From: Talinum fruticosum
Lineage: Eukaryota > Streptophyta > Magnoliopsida > Caryophyllales > Talinaceae
DNA length: 64,000 bases
Reading direction: 5' to 3'
Assembly (NCBI GenBank): GCA_021018815.1
Contig: JAITYX010000079.1
Coordinates: forward strand, 620,001-684,000
In this document: positions 1-13,099 of the stretch, one piece after another
How positions within the stretch are numbered: the first letter of the stretch is position 1
Layout: the number at the start of each line of letters is the position of its first letter
Notes under the pieces: model-generated
Database searches by the model: none
Told to the model about the DNA's origin: nothing
Seen by the model: only the letters and a program-made list of their open reading frames with translations
Position numbers and translations under genes: made by a program

Positions 1-743
1 ACATTATAAAAAATTTGATCGTATTGATAATTTAAATTGATAATTAAAGGTCTAAACAAGATTTTAATATTTATTTCTTTTTACAAATCCCACTTGATGA
101 ATATATTGTAGCTGGGGAAAATGTCAATGCATTCCATAATTGTTGAGAGGGTGGTTGATGCATGGAAGAAAAAAATCACTTTTAGTTTTTTTTATTTATT
201 TATTTTGTTTATGTGTGTAATTGTGTAAATAACTTCAACTAAAAAGTCGTAAAGTTTGAATGCATTCGATTAAAGATTAATCTTATTTATAAGCAGTAAA
301 TTAAAATTTGAATAGTGCTTAGTGATGCACCAGAAGAATGATTTAATATGGATAATATTATCAATTTTTATTGACGCAATGATGTATACGGAGTAATCAT
401 AATTAAAAAGGAAAATTTTGTATGATATTAAGTTGAAATTTTAAATTTTGATTGGTTTACTTTTCCTAAGATGTCAATGAATTACATGTTGAGAATGAAA
501 CAAAGAAAAACAATATCACTAATTGATAGTTTTAGTGATGATTAGTATTTTACTAATTAAGAATTAAACACTCAACATCAATGTGACTTTTTGGCAAGAA
601 ATGTCTAGAAAAGCCGCGCCCCCCTTTTTTTTCCCCTTTTAATTTGTGATAAGTGGCCAAGATAAGAGAGGTGGCTGGGCAGCAGCCACCATGCCATCTC
701 CCTCTTTCTTTCTTTCTTTTTTTTTTTTTTTTTTTGATAGGCC

Positions 744-744
<1 letters not shown>

Positions 745-801
<57 letters not shown>
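745..801. repeat. (TA)n microsatellite
   Basis: About 28 uninterrupted TA units, just after a poly-T tract. Likely polymorphic in length. Confidence 0.95.
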
Positions 802-803
<2 letters not shown>

Positions 804-955
804 AAAAATTTAAGGAAAAAAATCATTAAAGGTGATGCTTGAAACACAAATGGATATTTGTGATGAGTTCTAAATCTTATGAATTGCATTCTGAAAATTT
901 AATAATAAATTATAAAATTTGTAGAAAAAACTTTGTAAGTCCCTCTACCTGTATT

Positions 956-988
<33 letters not shown>

Positions 989-2763
989 TCTAGTATTATT
1001 ACTTGTCAACAGTTGTTTTAAAAAATAAAAAATAAGATATGCCAAAATTGGTCTCTTATGATATGATCAATCAATTATCAATTATGATAATATGGCAGAA
1101 GATAATTGATTCTATTATTGTGTGAATAAATTTATAATGTTATTTTCATCGCCATGTTCAATTGTACAAGGATATTGTACTAGTGAAAATACTGCGTTGT
1201 AATTATACTTACTAAAAGTTACATATATCATGATAATTATATTACAAAATCGATTATATTTTTCTTTAATAGTAAGTGGGTTCATTCACAGAGGTATAGT
1301 GGTGTAAGTTAACAGAGACCTAATCACGTTTTTGGCTCGTAAGGGGCTTTTTAAAACTTCCACTAAGAAAATTATGATCACCAACATTCGAACTTTGGTG
1401 GAATCGAAGAGTATGAAACTCCATCTCGTACCAAACTCTTAATTACAAAATCGATTATATTATATACGACCAAAATGAGTGTACACCTAGAGACAAAAGG
1501 CTCACTATAGCCATATAGTGCTTGCATAATTATTGCATTTGGTAGTGTGTAAATAGAAAAGGAAAAAAGTTAAATAAGCATATGAATATGTATATAAGAA
1601 CAATGACTAAATGATATGATATGTAGGATGGAATTTCAATTTTCTTATAAAATATTTCATGGAAAAAGACAATCACTTATAAGGCAGGAAAGAAATGCAA
1701 AGACTTTAGTGGTCATCTGTAACTGTTTCAACAAAATGGACCCTGGCTTGGCTTTAATGGAAATGGGTGGACAAAAGTATATTCAAAAGTGTCTCTCAAT
1801 TGCCTTTGATTTTTTCATTTTTCTACTCCCATGTGTCCAACATTTAATTGAATAAACTTAAGCTTTCGGCATTTCATGTCATTCCTAGGTCAAAACTTTT
1901 GTGACCTAATTTTTAGACAAAGTGAAAAAAAAAAATTAGGTTTTCAACGTTGATAGCTTATTCTTACATATGCATGGATAGATTTTCATGACATTCATTT
2001 TCCATGTCTACAGTAGTTGCTCTGAGTGATGGAGTGTTCTTATTTGGTATTTGTGTACGTAAGAGGAAAATAATTTTTAAAAAAGTTTTTAACGACATAA
2101 TATTATGTGCATCTATTTAATCGTTTTAGGCTCTTAATATATGTCAATACTCGTAGTTTGATAATCAATTTTTGTTAGCATATTAAATTTTCTCTTGTTT
2201 TTTTATTATTTTCTTTTATTTCTTATTATGTCTTTTTCATGAATTCATATGTAGTGTGACCTTTTTTCATTCTTAAAAAACTCTTTTGTTGTTGTGCTTT
2301 TATGCAAATTTACAATATATTATGGGTGTGTTTTACAATAATTGTTTAGGTTACATTAACACTATATATATGTTACATATATATTATGTTTGCTTTAAAC
2401 ACAAATCCAAATCGACTTAAAACAAGTCATGCCATCCATGTAGATGAATTTGATCACAAGAAAAGTGTGATGTGCCTGAACTAGGTAGGAATTTGATCAG
2501 AAGAAAGAATTACATGCATTTATATACGTATTTGGAGAGTAAGAGCACGCATCATAACTTATTATGGTACAATGTTATCTCATACGTCCTTCCAGGTTAC
2601 TCGATCATATAAACATATTTTATTAATTCGTAACCTATTTAAAATTGAATGAATAGCGAACCATCCCGTTAGAATCATTACTTTGAAAACAAACAACAAT
2701 TAGAAATAGACTGTCACTCATATAGTGGAGGGCTATATCACTATGCCTAGCCGACAATGACTA

Positions 2764-2798
<35 letters not shown>

Positions 2799-3221
2799 AC
2801 ATTGTTATTGCACAAGTGTTTAATCCATAAAACATAACGGTGTATATATATATATATATATAGACAATTTATACTCCTTTTGTTATTTAATCATGTTTGA
2901 TTTGCATATAATTGCACGAGGTTTTAATTTGTACCTTTTTGATAAATATATTGTGAAGAAATTTAATTGATTTTGATAACAATGTTTGAGTGAGCCAAAC
3001 TCTTATCTAAATAAAACGTGGAGGCATTCAAGAAAAACGAGGAGACCTTTCAAAACAATAGCGATAAGGTAATCATCTTACGTTGGAACTCAACCCTAGA
3101 CATCAATTTGTAGTGAAAGTGACCATTTTAGGTTTTTGACAAAATCATTTTGAAAACAATGCAAGTGTAGGCGTGTGTTTGAGATACATTTTTTAGGATA
3201 TTTTATAATATTTTGCCGACA

Positions 3222-3233
<12 letters not shown>

Positions 3234-3299
<66 letters not shown>
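3234..3299. repeat. (TA)n microsatellite, longest in window
   Basis: Roughly 33 TA units preceded by a short TACA run. Part of a cluster of TA tracts in the first 3.3 kb. Confidence 0.95.
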
Positions 3300-3302
<3 letters not shown>

Positions 3303-4637
3303 TAGCTTTGTTATTGTTTTTTAATGTCTACTATTGGAGAAAAATGAATGTGAAGAAATTAAACCACTATATACACCAGTCATATAGCTAAGTCAAGCTT
3401 TTATCCCCGCTTATATGTAAGTTTAATTATTTCTTTTTTTAAATGTTAATTTTTCTGTAATATTAAAGTTATCGTTAACTTATAAGAAACTGAGGCATAT
3501 AGCTCTTTTATTTTATCAATTGTGCCACTAATAACTTTAAGTGTGAAAACATACCATGTTATCACGAAAAAATACACAAAATTATATTTAGATTGCAATG
3601 CACATATTAAATGCTTTTTTTTTAATAGAATATATTAAATATTTATGTACGAGGTAAAGTTGCTTTCAAAATTTGATAAAATAATTTGCGTAAACGAAGT
3701 ACAAACTAATCTCTTAATAAATTTGATCAAATCTGAACAATTATTTTATTCCACTATTTGGTGCCTGTGGCCCATATTTACGCCCAGCCATGTGAATTCC
3801 TTTTTTTTTTTTTTTGGGTTGGAGCAAGCGTGTATGTGGAATAATGTAAAATATTTTCGTCCCTATGAGGCCATGATAATATAATTAAAATTAAAATTAA
3901 AATATGATTAAAAATGAAAATTATTTTAATTTCGAGGATATAGATATGGTAGAAAACATAACTTGATTAATTAATTAAATTTTTTATTTTATTTTATTTT
4001 TTTGCGAATGAGATTGATAGTAGGTTATTGATTGAGGGTTGAGACTATTTCATTGCATATATTAATGTAATTTTTGGTCTTATGATTACCGCTTTCATGA
4101 CTCTTCTGAATCAAAAATATTGCATTAGTTTCAGATTTGATTTTTCAGCCAATCATCTCTTATTGTGCAACCTGTTATAACAATTTTACAATGAAAAAAA
4201 TTCAAGTAATTATTAGATAAATGTGTAAATTTAATGATTTTTATATATGATAAAAAATAAAATGGTTACTATAAAATTATTTTAATATGTGAAAATACTA
4301 AAGTAAGACTCTGCGTTATTGCATGCATGGGGAGTTTATTATAAATTTTTTCAATAAATTTATAAAGTACATCTCGAGTTATAACTCCTAAAAGATTGGA
4401 CAAAATCAATAATGTAAATATTAGACACAATCTCTATTCAATACGTACACTTTTATTATGTAAAAGTTGTTTTATGATTTCATGTTCCCTATCGATCACG
4501 TATATTGGATACAACCTTATATAAAATTTACAAGTTGAAAGTACAAACTAACCACCTCTTAAACTACATTTAATATCAATAAACCAATAATTAATTATAA
4601 CAAGAAACCATACAAAAATCTCCAAAGATAGGACAAC

Positions 4638-4683
<46 letters not shown>
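4638..4683. repeat. (TAA)n microsatellite
   Basis: About 15 near-perfect TAA/AAT units in AT-rich intergenic DNA. Confidence 0.95.
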
Positions 4684-4684
<1 letters not shown>

Positions 4685-5942
4685 TAAATGCTATATTATT
4701 GTCTTTCAAAATTAAATTGAAACCAATAAAGTTGAAATACCTAACTAATAATAATATAAATTAATTATTTTGCAGGATGATATCGATGTTGACGTGGCAT
4801 TAGAGAAAACACCAAATAAAAATAATTTATAAAGAGGATGACAAAAATACATATCAAACACAAGATTACCTAAAAATTTGGGTACCAGCTATTTGTAGAA
4901 ACAAATTCTTTTGGGAGGTCCCTCATCATTAATTAATTAAACTGATTAAAAGCCATCTACCTAATTTTTTTGGATGGCCAATAATGGTCTCAAACTATGT
5001 CACCATCTTGCTAATTGACCATGATGTGACTTGAACAATCCCACATTTTAATTTTTAGATTTCTTCAAAATATCTGTCATTTTACGATATATGGTTGTTA
5101 TCTATTTACTGTTGTTTATACCGATAAATCATCATTTCTAATCTTGAATTAAGTGAAAATTTATAAATAATCGATAAATTGTGTAATCTATCGTGCTTAA
5201 ATTTTTATAGGTTCATTTTAATCATTCTTTTTATCTAGTTTATTTTTTTTATTATTTTTTTGTCATACATATAAACAGTAATTCGGATCAGTAATTCTGC
5301 AGCCCTTATCCTCGTCCTCCCTAAAAAAAGAAAAAATAAAAATTTCCTGATAATTTTCACGGCGCACTTTTGATTGCTTTTAAAATTTGGAACTTCTCCC
5401 TATAACTTTGGGAGGGCGTTTTTTTGAGGCATTATTTAGGTGGAGGGAATCCTTCTCTATGAATATTCCTCTTTTTTTCCCTAAACTCTTATAGAGAATG
5501 GGTTTGGCTTATTTTACAGCTGTTTGTCACTTTGAATAAAACTTACTATTTTTTGTGTTTAGCCTTCCACCTTATCTGCAAAAATGTGGGTAAATTAAAA
5601 AATAAAAAATAAAAAATAAAAATTGGGGTTTTTAGGTTGGTCCAACCCAACCTTCACTTTCTTAGCTTCAGGGTTTTGGACTTTATTTATGGGCCTCAGT
5701 CCAAAATATCACAGAACAGCCTTCACTAGATTCTCCAATAATTAAGATAACGTTTTGGTTTCATAAAACGAAGAAAAACTAAGTTTTAAAATGCCCTTTT
5801 TTTTCCATTTAGTTTACTTTCATGATTCATTCACTTTCATCCACATCAAATAACCTGGAAGTTGAAGTTTCACAACATGAACACAGAACAAAGGCCCAAA
5901 CTGAGTACATATTTTGTGACTGAAATTAGAAAATATGTACTC

Positions 5943-6034
5943 AAAAATGTCCTTTTGATTATTTTATGTGCATAAACACCGTTTGTATAAAAATGTCCTT
6001 TTGGTTATTTTATGTGCATAAACACCTTTGTATA
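5943..6034. repeat. 46-bp tandem duplication, two copies
   Basis: A 46-bp unit containing ATGTCCTTTTG and TGCATAAACACC is repeated twice in tandem with only a few differences (copies start at 5943 and 5989). It lies just beyond the KUP-type gene's stop codon, probably in or near its 3' untranslated region. Confidence 0.9.
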
Positions 6035-6131
6035 AAAATTCCAAGTAATGACCCATTCTTCACGAGGCAGCAGAGGCAGGGGCAGGGATGAATAGTGTCC
6101 AATACATACAATGGCTAGTGGGGAAACCGAA

Positions 6132-6190
6132 GGGCTAGCAAACTAATCAGTGTTTTGAAGGGGCTAGCAAACTAATCAGTGTTTTGAAGG
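6132..6190. repeat. 29-bp perfect tandem duplication in 3' UTR
   Basis: A 29-bp unit beginning GGGCTAGCAAACTAATCAG occurs twice back to back (6132-6160, 6161-6189) with no mismatch. It sits ten bases past the stop codon of the minus-strand potassium transporter, so it would be transcribed as 3' UTR. The perfect identity implies a recent event. Confidence 0.95.
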
Positions 6191-6199
6191 CGATCACAA

Positions 6200-9100
6200 T
6201 CAAACCATGTATGTCATCCCAACTTCGATGATGTTCATGTGGGGCACCCTCATAACAGCTGCACCTCTCCTGCAGTTCCTCCTCAGGAACGCGTAGAAGT
6301 AATTGATCATCAGTTTCTTAATAAACCATGAATCTTTTCGGGCTCTGACATCCCCATCTCCGAGCAAATATGTGAACCCTGAATCAACAGCTTCTTTGAT
6401 AGCAGACAGCTCATACTCGAGGCTGGGGTCTAAGTCGTCCTCTGATGGGATCACAGTGGAACCGGTGGATATTGGTAAGTCTTCCCCTGCTTCTCTCTGT
6501 CTCTGGTCTTGCATAAGTGGGGTCCGCAGATCCTCTGACACATCAGCACTGGTTTCAGAAACCCCGGACCTCACTGAGACACTATCCATATTGAGGTCAG
6601 CCTCAAGGGCAATGTCTCTGGCCTCATGCTTTAGGAACATTACAAGGCTGTTTAGCAAAAGCTGTTCAAATGAGTGGTGGTCTTCCTTTCGTACATCCTT
6701 GTAACCATAACGAGCAACACATCGAAACATGTGGTAGTCTTTGGGGCAGACTCTTCGAAATAAAAACCGTTCCTCCTGAGGCACAACGGGGACTGGGACA
6801 TATTTGATGCAGACAAATATAAGGGTAGAGTGAATTGCAGGGAGGGTAAGGAGAAATTGCCCGAGAATGGAGGGAACACCTTGAACCAACTCATTGTAGA
6901 GTAAACCGATTCCCGGGGCCCTTACAGTTCCAAGTGTAGAACCAAGTTCAAGCATTAAATCCGTGGAGATTTTGTCTCTCATTTCACTCCGGTACTTGAG
7001 CACACTGCCATAGTTCCATGTGTACATGACCAATAAAAAGAATGAAGCAAAAGCCAAGGGAAGCCAACCACCCTCTGCGATCTTTGATAGAACAGCTGAC
7101 AAGTATACGAGCTCTATTGTCCCAAATATCACAGGGAAACCAAGGGCTAGAAATATGTTGGTTTGCCAGATTAAGAGCATCACAAGCGTCACCAAAGTGG
7201 TGCTCACCAACATGACTCCAACTTCAGCAATGCCTGAAATAACATATTTGGTTATCTTATCATCTTAGAGTAGAAAAACATAATAATAAGAGTGACGGCA
7301 TCAGGAAGTCAGTATGTATCCTACCAGATCAATCTCAACAAAGATTTAGGTGTACACAATCTTATCCTTGCAAGTGGAGATATTTCCAAAAGATTCACAA
7401 AAACCTTTTAAATATGTTTTTGACTGAAACGTTTGGTGGGGTTTCTCAAAAGATTCTTACCATATGCATTGGCAATGTCTGTCGTGCTCGAAATGTAGCA
7501 ACTACCATGATGCACATCATCATAAGAAACCAATTGATAACAGGAATGTAAATCTGGCCCATCAGCTTCTTTGAGGTGTGAACAATCTTCACCCTAGGGA
7601 AGCATCCAAGAGCCATGGCTTGCTTGATGCATGAAAAAGTAGCAGATATCATGGCCTGACTGGCAATCATGGCAGCAAGTGTGGCAATCACAAAGACCGG
7701 CCAGAAAAATCCATCTATTGTTTTGAAAAGGTTGGTGAAGATGTCAACACAATGAAAAGCATGAAATTTGAGAAGATGCAACAAGTTGTTCTCTCTCAAG
7801 GCTCACCTGGAACACAATCGTAGAATATTCTATCGGCTGAGTTAGGGTATTTCAAAAGGTACGAGGCTTGACCCATGTAAGCTAGCACAAGGCAAGGAAA
7901 CACAACAGAAGTAAATGCAATCTGCAAGTTTAACATAAATTGAAGATAAGAAGTCTTGGAAGTACTACGTATGCAACTCAAAGTTTTTTTTTTTTTTTTT
8001 AAAATTATTATTATTTTTTAAAAATACCTGTATGGATCGTACAGAGAAGTGCCCTAGATCAGCAAACATAGCTTCAGCTCCTGTAATCACATAAAAACAC
8101 AAATTACAGAGGCAAAAAGGCAAAAGTGAACAATTTGTTGGGAAGTTTTATAAAAGCACTTCAGAGAAGAAACTGATTTTCCTGGCTTCCATTGCAAGGT
8201 GTTCGCTTTAAACAACTAAGAGCTAAAGTTTGTCAATGAGATTTTCCAGCAAAGCCAGTTGCAAGATTGCAGTAGCCCATAGGAAGCAATGCTAGGTCAA
8301 TCCTATTTTTCACGGATGCTTCAGTCACCTCAGGTCCTCAAGTACTAAAAAAGTTGGACACATCGACACTGTGGCATGGGTATAGTTGATTGATCCAACA
8401 TTTAGATTAAGGCCACATCAATTTTTTCAAAAATGACCAAGTTGCAGTGCACAAAACCGAGTGCTGTGTTTAATCCCCAACAGCCCAACCCAGGAACGGC
8501 TGGGTTGTCTGAGTGACACTAGAAGCATACTACCTTGATAAGCACAAGACTTGCATAAAATCCCGGACAGCAACAGAATGCATTGACAAGGGGCCCTGCT
8601 CAAATGTTTTGTACTTCTTAAATTTAAGGGAATGAAACATAAAACAAAGTGACAAACATGAAACTATAATTTCAGGTGCAGAAAGATGGTGAGATTGCTC
8701 AAAATACCTGTGATGCACAAAACACAACCGCCAAGAGCTGCCCATGCCAGTTTACCATTCTTCGAAAAGAAAAGGTAGATATAAAATGGATTAAGAGCCC
8801 TCAGCACGGTAAAACCGTGAGTGAACAGGTTGTAGATTCCAATAGTTGCCAAACAAAAAAACCACAAAGCAAGGGCAGGAGCAAATGTAAAGCCAACTTT
8901 GCTTGTCCCAAACCTCTGTATGCTAAATAATGCAACTAGAATGATGATTGAAACAATAACCACAGCATCTGTAAGGAGAAAAAAACAATGTTCGGTGTTA
9001 CATTGCAAGGAATGACTGATACGAATAAGATAACTCCACCTGCACGGCTACCCTAAGACTTTTAGGAATTCCCTCCCCCACCAACAAAAAGAAGGAATCT

Positions 9101-11697
9101 TCAATTGAATTTATCAGTGGGCCATGATCAAACTGTAAAAATTATCAAAAACATGTTGCCATAATTTAGATTAGAGTTGGCAATAGGAGGAATACTAGTC
9201 ATGGTTGACATGTTTAACTAGTGGGCTATTTTAGCGTTTGGCTTGAAAGAACAAAAGAAGCACTAAATAGCTTCTTCATGCAAGATGGTTAAAATTCGTC
9301 AATCTCAAGTCAAATTCAGGCCAGGCAGATTTAGGCCAAGTTTGCGTTTATCCTGGAAATTTAAAGTTAGGTTCAAGTCAGTCCACTGAGTCAGAACTTG
9401 CCAGGAATTTTGTTTTTGCAGTTCACCTTACCTTAGACTGTAACACATCACATCACAATCTTCTGGATGTTATGTGTTACAGTCTGTGCCATGTTCACAA
9501 GACATCACCCTTAAATGACATATGAATATAGATTTGAGAATGAAAAATCATCTCTCAGTCCTATTAATCAAATGGATTTCAATACACCCCTCAATTATGG
9601 AAAAATGAATAAGGAATGTATGTACAGAGGGATAGGTGTACTTACTCGAACCAAAACCCGAAATCTCTCCCTGCAAGCCGCTCACAGCCGACATGACTGC
9701 AAGAGAAAAATCTATAGTGAGATACCATTGTCAACCTTTGTAAGAAACTCAATCTGAACTGGAAAACTAGGGGACTTTTTCTGCAAGAGCTGAAATGACT
9801 ACCACAAACGTATACATAGTTGAAGGACAAATAGGTAAGCGCTTACTGAGCTATCATCCAGGAGGTACTTATTCAGTTTCATGTATTCAACTTAAGCTGT
9901 TGTGCCAGCTAGTTGCTCGAGTGAATGCAGTTTTTTGAAATATTGTGCCAGCTAGTTGCTCAAGTGAATGCAGTTTTTGAAATAAGTACATACCTGACAT
10001 AGCTGGAGTCAAGATACCATCCCCTATAATCAGGGAAGTTCCAGTTAAAACCAAGAACAAGAGAAGAGTTTTCAGAGAGGATTTCTTTTCCAAAACCTCT
10101 TTAATACTCAAAGCCCTTTCAAGTTCTGGAGTGGGTAGTTTAAGCTTAAAACTAGAGATACATTCATCTGCTGGTTGACGGTTTGGAAGCAGATTCACAT
10201 CGGCATACCTGCATATGAGTGAATATAGTGCAAAAGTTCCTCCTGCAGTTAAAAGTTGCTAATTATTAGCAGATATTAAAACCATTAAGCACATGAGACA
10301 AAAAGTGGGGATGTCCCATACCTTCACCATTATCATTAGCTTTAAGCACTATAAACACGTACTTAGCTAAGGGTACAAGAGCAATGGTGTACAAAACTAC
10401 AGACAAAGCCCCCAATGTGTCAACCTCTGATGTGATAGGAACCTTGCTAAATACATCGGAGAAGACGTACAAAGGACTTGTGCCCATGTCACCATACACC
10501 ACACCAAGAGTTTGGAACGCCAATGCTAAAGTATGCCAAGTGGAAAGTTCCTGCACAATTCCGAATCCACACTCAGCAAGAGAAAGGTGAATAGAGTCAA
10601 ATCATGCAAATCCCAGACACACAAGTTTTCATCATGTCAAGACTATCAGCTGGATTATGGTAATAAAAATTGGAACTCAACCTTACATAACAGACTTCAT
10701 AAAATTCATCCTGTAATTTCTTTTCACTTGCATCAGTGAAAATTCCATGAACTGCAGAAGAGAGCAAGGATTTATGCAACCAACCTAGCGTGATATGACA
10801 TTCAATGGCTTTATTTGGTTTAGTAAATCCTGTAGATGGGATGCCTGACCTAAATCGACAATATGATAGCAGAGCATTCATTCGCATTCCTACTAATATT
10901 CTCAAACCCTCACTCATTAACAAGGGCCTTAGAGTCCCAACATCATTGAGATACCTTTGTCCCCCTGTTTTCCTGCTTAAATAATGATAAGCACCAGTAC
11001 TAAACTGAGGAGGTTAGGACGTAGGAGGTACCATGGCCTAATCCCTGGCATAGTCTAGATCGCAACAGAGGAGGCCTAATTTCACTCCAAAACTCATAAT
11101 TTGTGAAGCAGACCAATCAATCAACCACTTAGGGGCCGTCCTAAATAATTCCATCCTCAATCTCATCTTCAGTGAAACCTTAAATTTTAAGCTTAGTGTT
11201 GCACTTGAGAACAAACTAAAGTTTAGCACGTTTATAACTTCCATAATCTAGTTCCTTTTTCCTTTGTTTTTTGACAGGCTAGTAAACTGAAGCAGATGAC
11301 AGTAGGAAGTCAAGGCAGCAAAGTAATACCAACAACTTTAGATGCAATAAAATAAGAGTAGAGCTAGGAAGTTGAAGTACAAAGCAGCAAAGAATTAAGG
11401 CAGAAGTAAAAACAGAAAAAGGGATAATTAACGTGATACCTTGTTATGATGGCCATAAGAGCCAGCAATCTCCATAGCTTCAACATCAAGTGAATCAACC
11501 CTTTTGGGCTTCTTAGAAAGCCTTCTTTTGCTAGAACCAGACCCATGTCTGGTCTTGAATTCCTCATCTTCCCATGTTGCCCACGGTGGTGTTTCCTCAG
11601 AGCCCACTTCACTCCCATCTACCCACCTTGAAGTCCCACTCCCACCACTTCCCACCCACCTCAACCCCCTGCTCTCTTCAATTACGTCCCCATCCAT
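6200..11697 (-). CDS. KUP12: KUP/HAK/KT potassium transporter (KUP12-like), nine exons, one frameshift
   Basis: A membrane K+ (H+-coupled) uptake transporter. Exons inferred from GT-AG sites and family continuity: 11697-11440, 10550-10322, 10242-9994, 9696-9646, 8968-8708, 8080-8028, 7921-7807, 7714-7461 and 7233-6200. Joined and corrected, they give about 834 aa, the usual KUP12 length. Visible family motifs are a [19 protein letters not shown]-terminus, [41 protein letters not shown], the long hydrophobic helices, and a cytosolic C-terminus ending EVGMTYMV. All intron phases agree. The exception is exon 8: the frame must slip by one base near 7488-7491, where the Arg codon before STTDIANAY has lost a nucleotide. 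As written, the frame meets TGA early in exon 9, leaving about 490 codons. No other break is visible, so this is either an assembly indel or a very young null allele. Start chosen at 11697 because the homologous N-terminus begins there. Confidence 0.93.
9900..9985. repeat. 43-bp tandem duplication in KUP12-like intron 3
   Basis: A unit beginning TTGTGCCAGCTAGTTGCTC is repeated twice with a period of 43 bp (9900 and 9943), differing at two or three bases. It lies just inside the donor of intron 3 and does not affect the coding frame. Confidence 0.9.
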
Positions 11698-12124
11698 TCC
11701 TCAATCAATTACCCAAAAAGAAACACTCAAATTTCAGACCAAAATTTAGAGGGCATCTATCCCTGAATCAATGGCATCCAACCCAACAAACCTCTTCAGT
11801 ATCTCAAAAGGTTTGGTTTTGTCAATGTTCGAGGTTTGTCATTTTGTTATGGGGGCAGATTTCACCCGTCAAGAGGAGAGAGAGGGGGATAGGGACATGT
11901 GATGAAGGTAGCAGCAATGTAGTTGATTGTGATTTTTGCCCATAATTCTTCGCTGAAGAGATTAGTAAATTAAGCAGTGGCACTAAACGACAAGGCGCTG
12001 CCGAAGCGTGTATTGACAAGGCTCCCAAGTTCTGTGTATTACACGAATTGAAGGCGACCTTTTGATTTAGGGAGATTTTATTGGATTTCAAGTTTTGGTA
12101 GATTTGAGGGAGATTGTGAGACAA
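11698..12124 (-). promoter_or_regulatory. Probable 5' leader/promoter side of KUP12-like gene
   Basis: The region immediately upstream of the start codon has no upstream in-frame extension resembling the family. It has pyrimidine-rich and GA-rich patches on the sense strand. No clear TATA box could be fixed, so the transcription start is not assigned. The next kilobase upstream holds a G-rich stretch (about 12230-12265) and no gene. Confidence 0.4.
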
Positions 12125-12859
12125 ATTGAATTCGTTTCCTTTTTTCTTTTTGTATGTGACACTTGCATGCTGGGCAGTGTCTTACACACTTCATAAACAA
12201 GCGTCTTTTGTGTGTGTGCGTTGGTTGTTGGTGGGGGTGGGGAGGGGGGCGGGGGAGGAGAGGGGGGATTGTAATTTAAAATTTTAAGATAAAGTTCACT
12301 TAAGAAATATCTTCTTAGGTTTCAACAAAAAAAAATAAAAATATCTGACACAGAGTGGTTACATATAAATTTGTATAAAGCAGTCTATATTAATAGTTTG
12401 ACAATTGTATACACTAACTTGTAAATTATAAGTAAACTCCGTATATTAGGGTCTCTAAAATAAAAGAAATTTTCCCCAAGGATATAACAAAATTGTTTAT
12501 GACATAATCACTTATCTTGCATTCTCACCCAACTTGGACATCCACATCGCAAACATATGAGTAATGTCATAACCTTGAAAATTTTCCCCAATTAATTAAT
12601 GAATTTTCAGATGACATAAATTTTCATGATAAACAAAGAACCAGTGTTGCAGGGCACCTCTCATAACTGGGCCAGGCCAGAAATGGAAATGGGCTTGTCC
12701 TTAAATCACCAGTCCGACCAACACTACCTTGCGGCCCCCAAAACCCCAGAAAAAGGGATGTGACTTGGGAGGTGGAATCTTTTTAGTTTCGGGGTTCTTT
12801 TTTAGTTTTGGGTGGGGGGGAGGTGGATGAATTTTTTAGTCTAGCAATTGAACAACCTC

Positions 12860-13061
12860 AACCAACCAGCGTTAGCTTGGATAGTACCGTTCCACTTGCC
12901 AATGGCGTGAGTCGGATTCGATCTTTGGTTGTCTCAATTTTTCTCCTTTGCGAATAAGAGGAGTATGAGAGGTCCCGGGCTTTCCCCCTTCCCATGGGGT
13001 CTGTTGGCCCATTGAGTTGTCTCTGATAGGGCCCAATGGTGCCATGTTTACCCACAAAAAG
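12860..13061 (+). mobile_element. SINE-like element
   Basis: About 200 bp that reads like a degenerate tRNA-derived SINE. There is an A-box-like TAGCTTGGATAG near 12874, a B-box-like GGATTCGATC about 40 bp later, a G/C-rich body, and an A-rich tail (ACCCACAAAAAGAAGAAAA). The last ~60 bp (TTGGCCCA...TTACCCAC) resemble the 3' end of a second element at 42472-42710, which supports a dispersed family. The box matches carry about two mismatches each, so the assignment is moderate. Confidence 0.45.
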
Positions 13062-13099
13062 AAGAAAATACTGCAAACAAAAAATTGAACTTAAAATGT

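Larger units (their letters stand above)
1..5700. other. AT-rich intergenic region, no gene seen
   Basis: Only short, low-complexity open frames occur here and none resembles a known protein. The DNA is very AT-rich with several (TA)n runs (about 745-801, 957-986, 2766-2795, 2843-2861, 3234-3299), a poly-T stretch near 715-735 and a (TAA)n run. It lies downstream of the minus-strand KUP-type gene, whose 3' untranslated region probably reaches into about 5700-6199. The first ~60 bases resemble a dispersed motif seen again near 25440 and 30200 ('aattaaaggtctaaa' type), so the window may open inside an old repeat. Confidence 0.6.

Noticed and set aside
6303..6704. 133-codon plus-strand frame
   Set aside because: Antisense shadow of the last exon of the potassium transporter.
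10597..10923. 108-codon minus-strand frame
   Set aside because: Lies within intron 1 of the KUP12-like gene and shows no family similarity.
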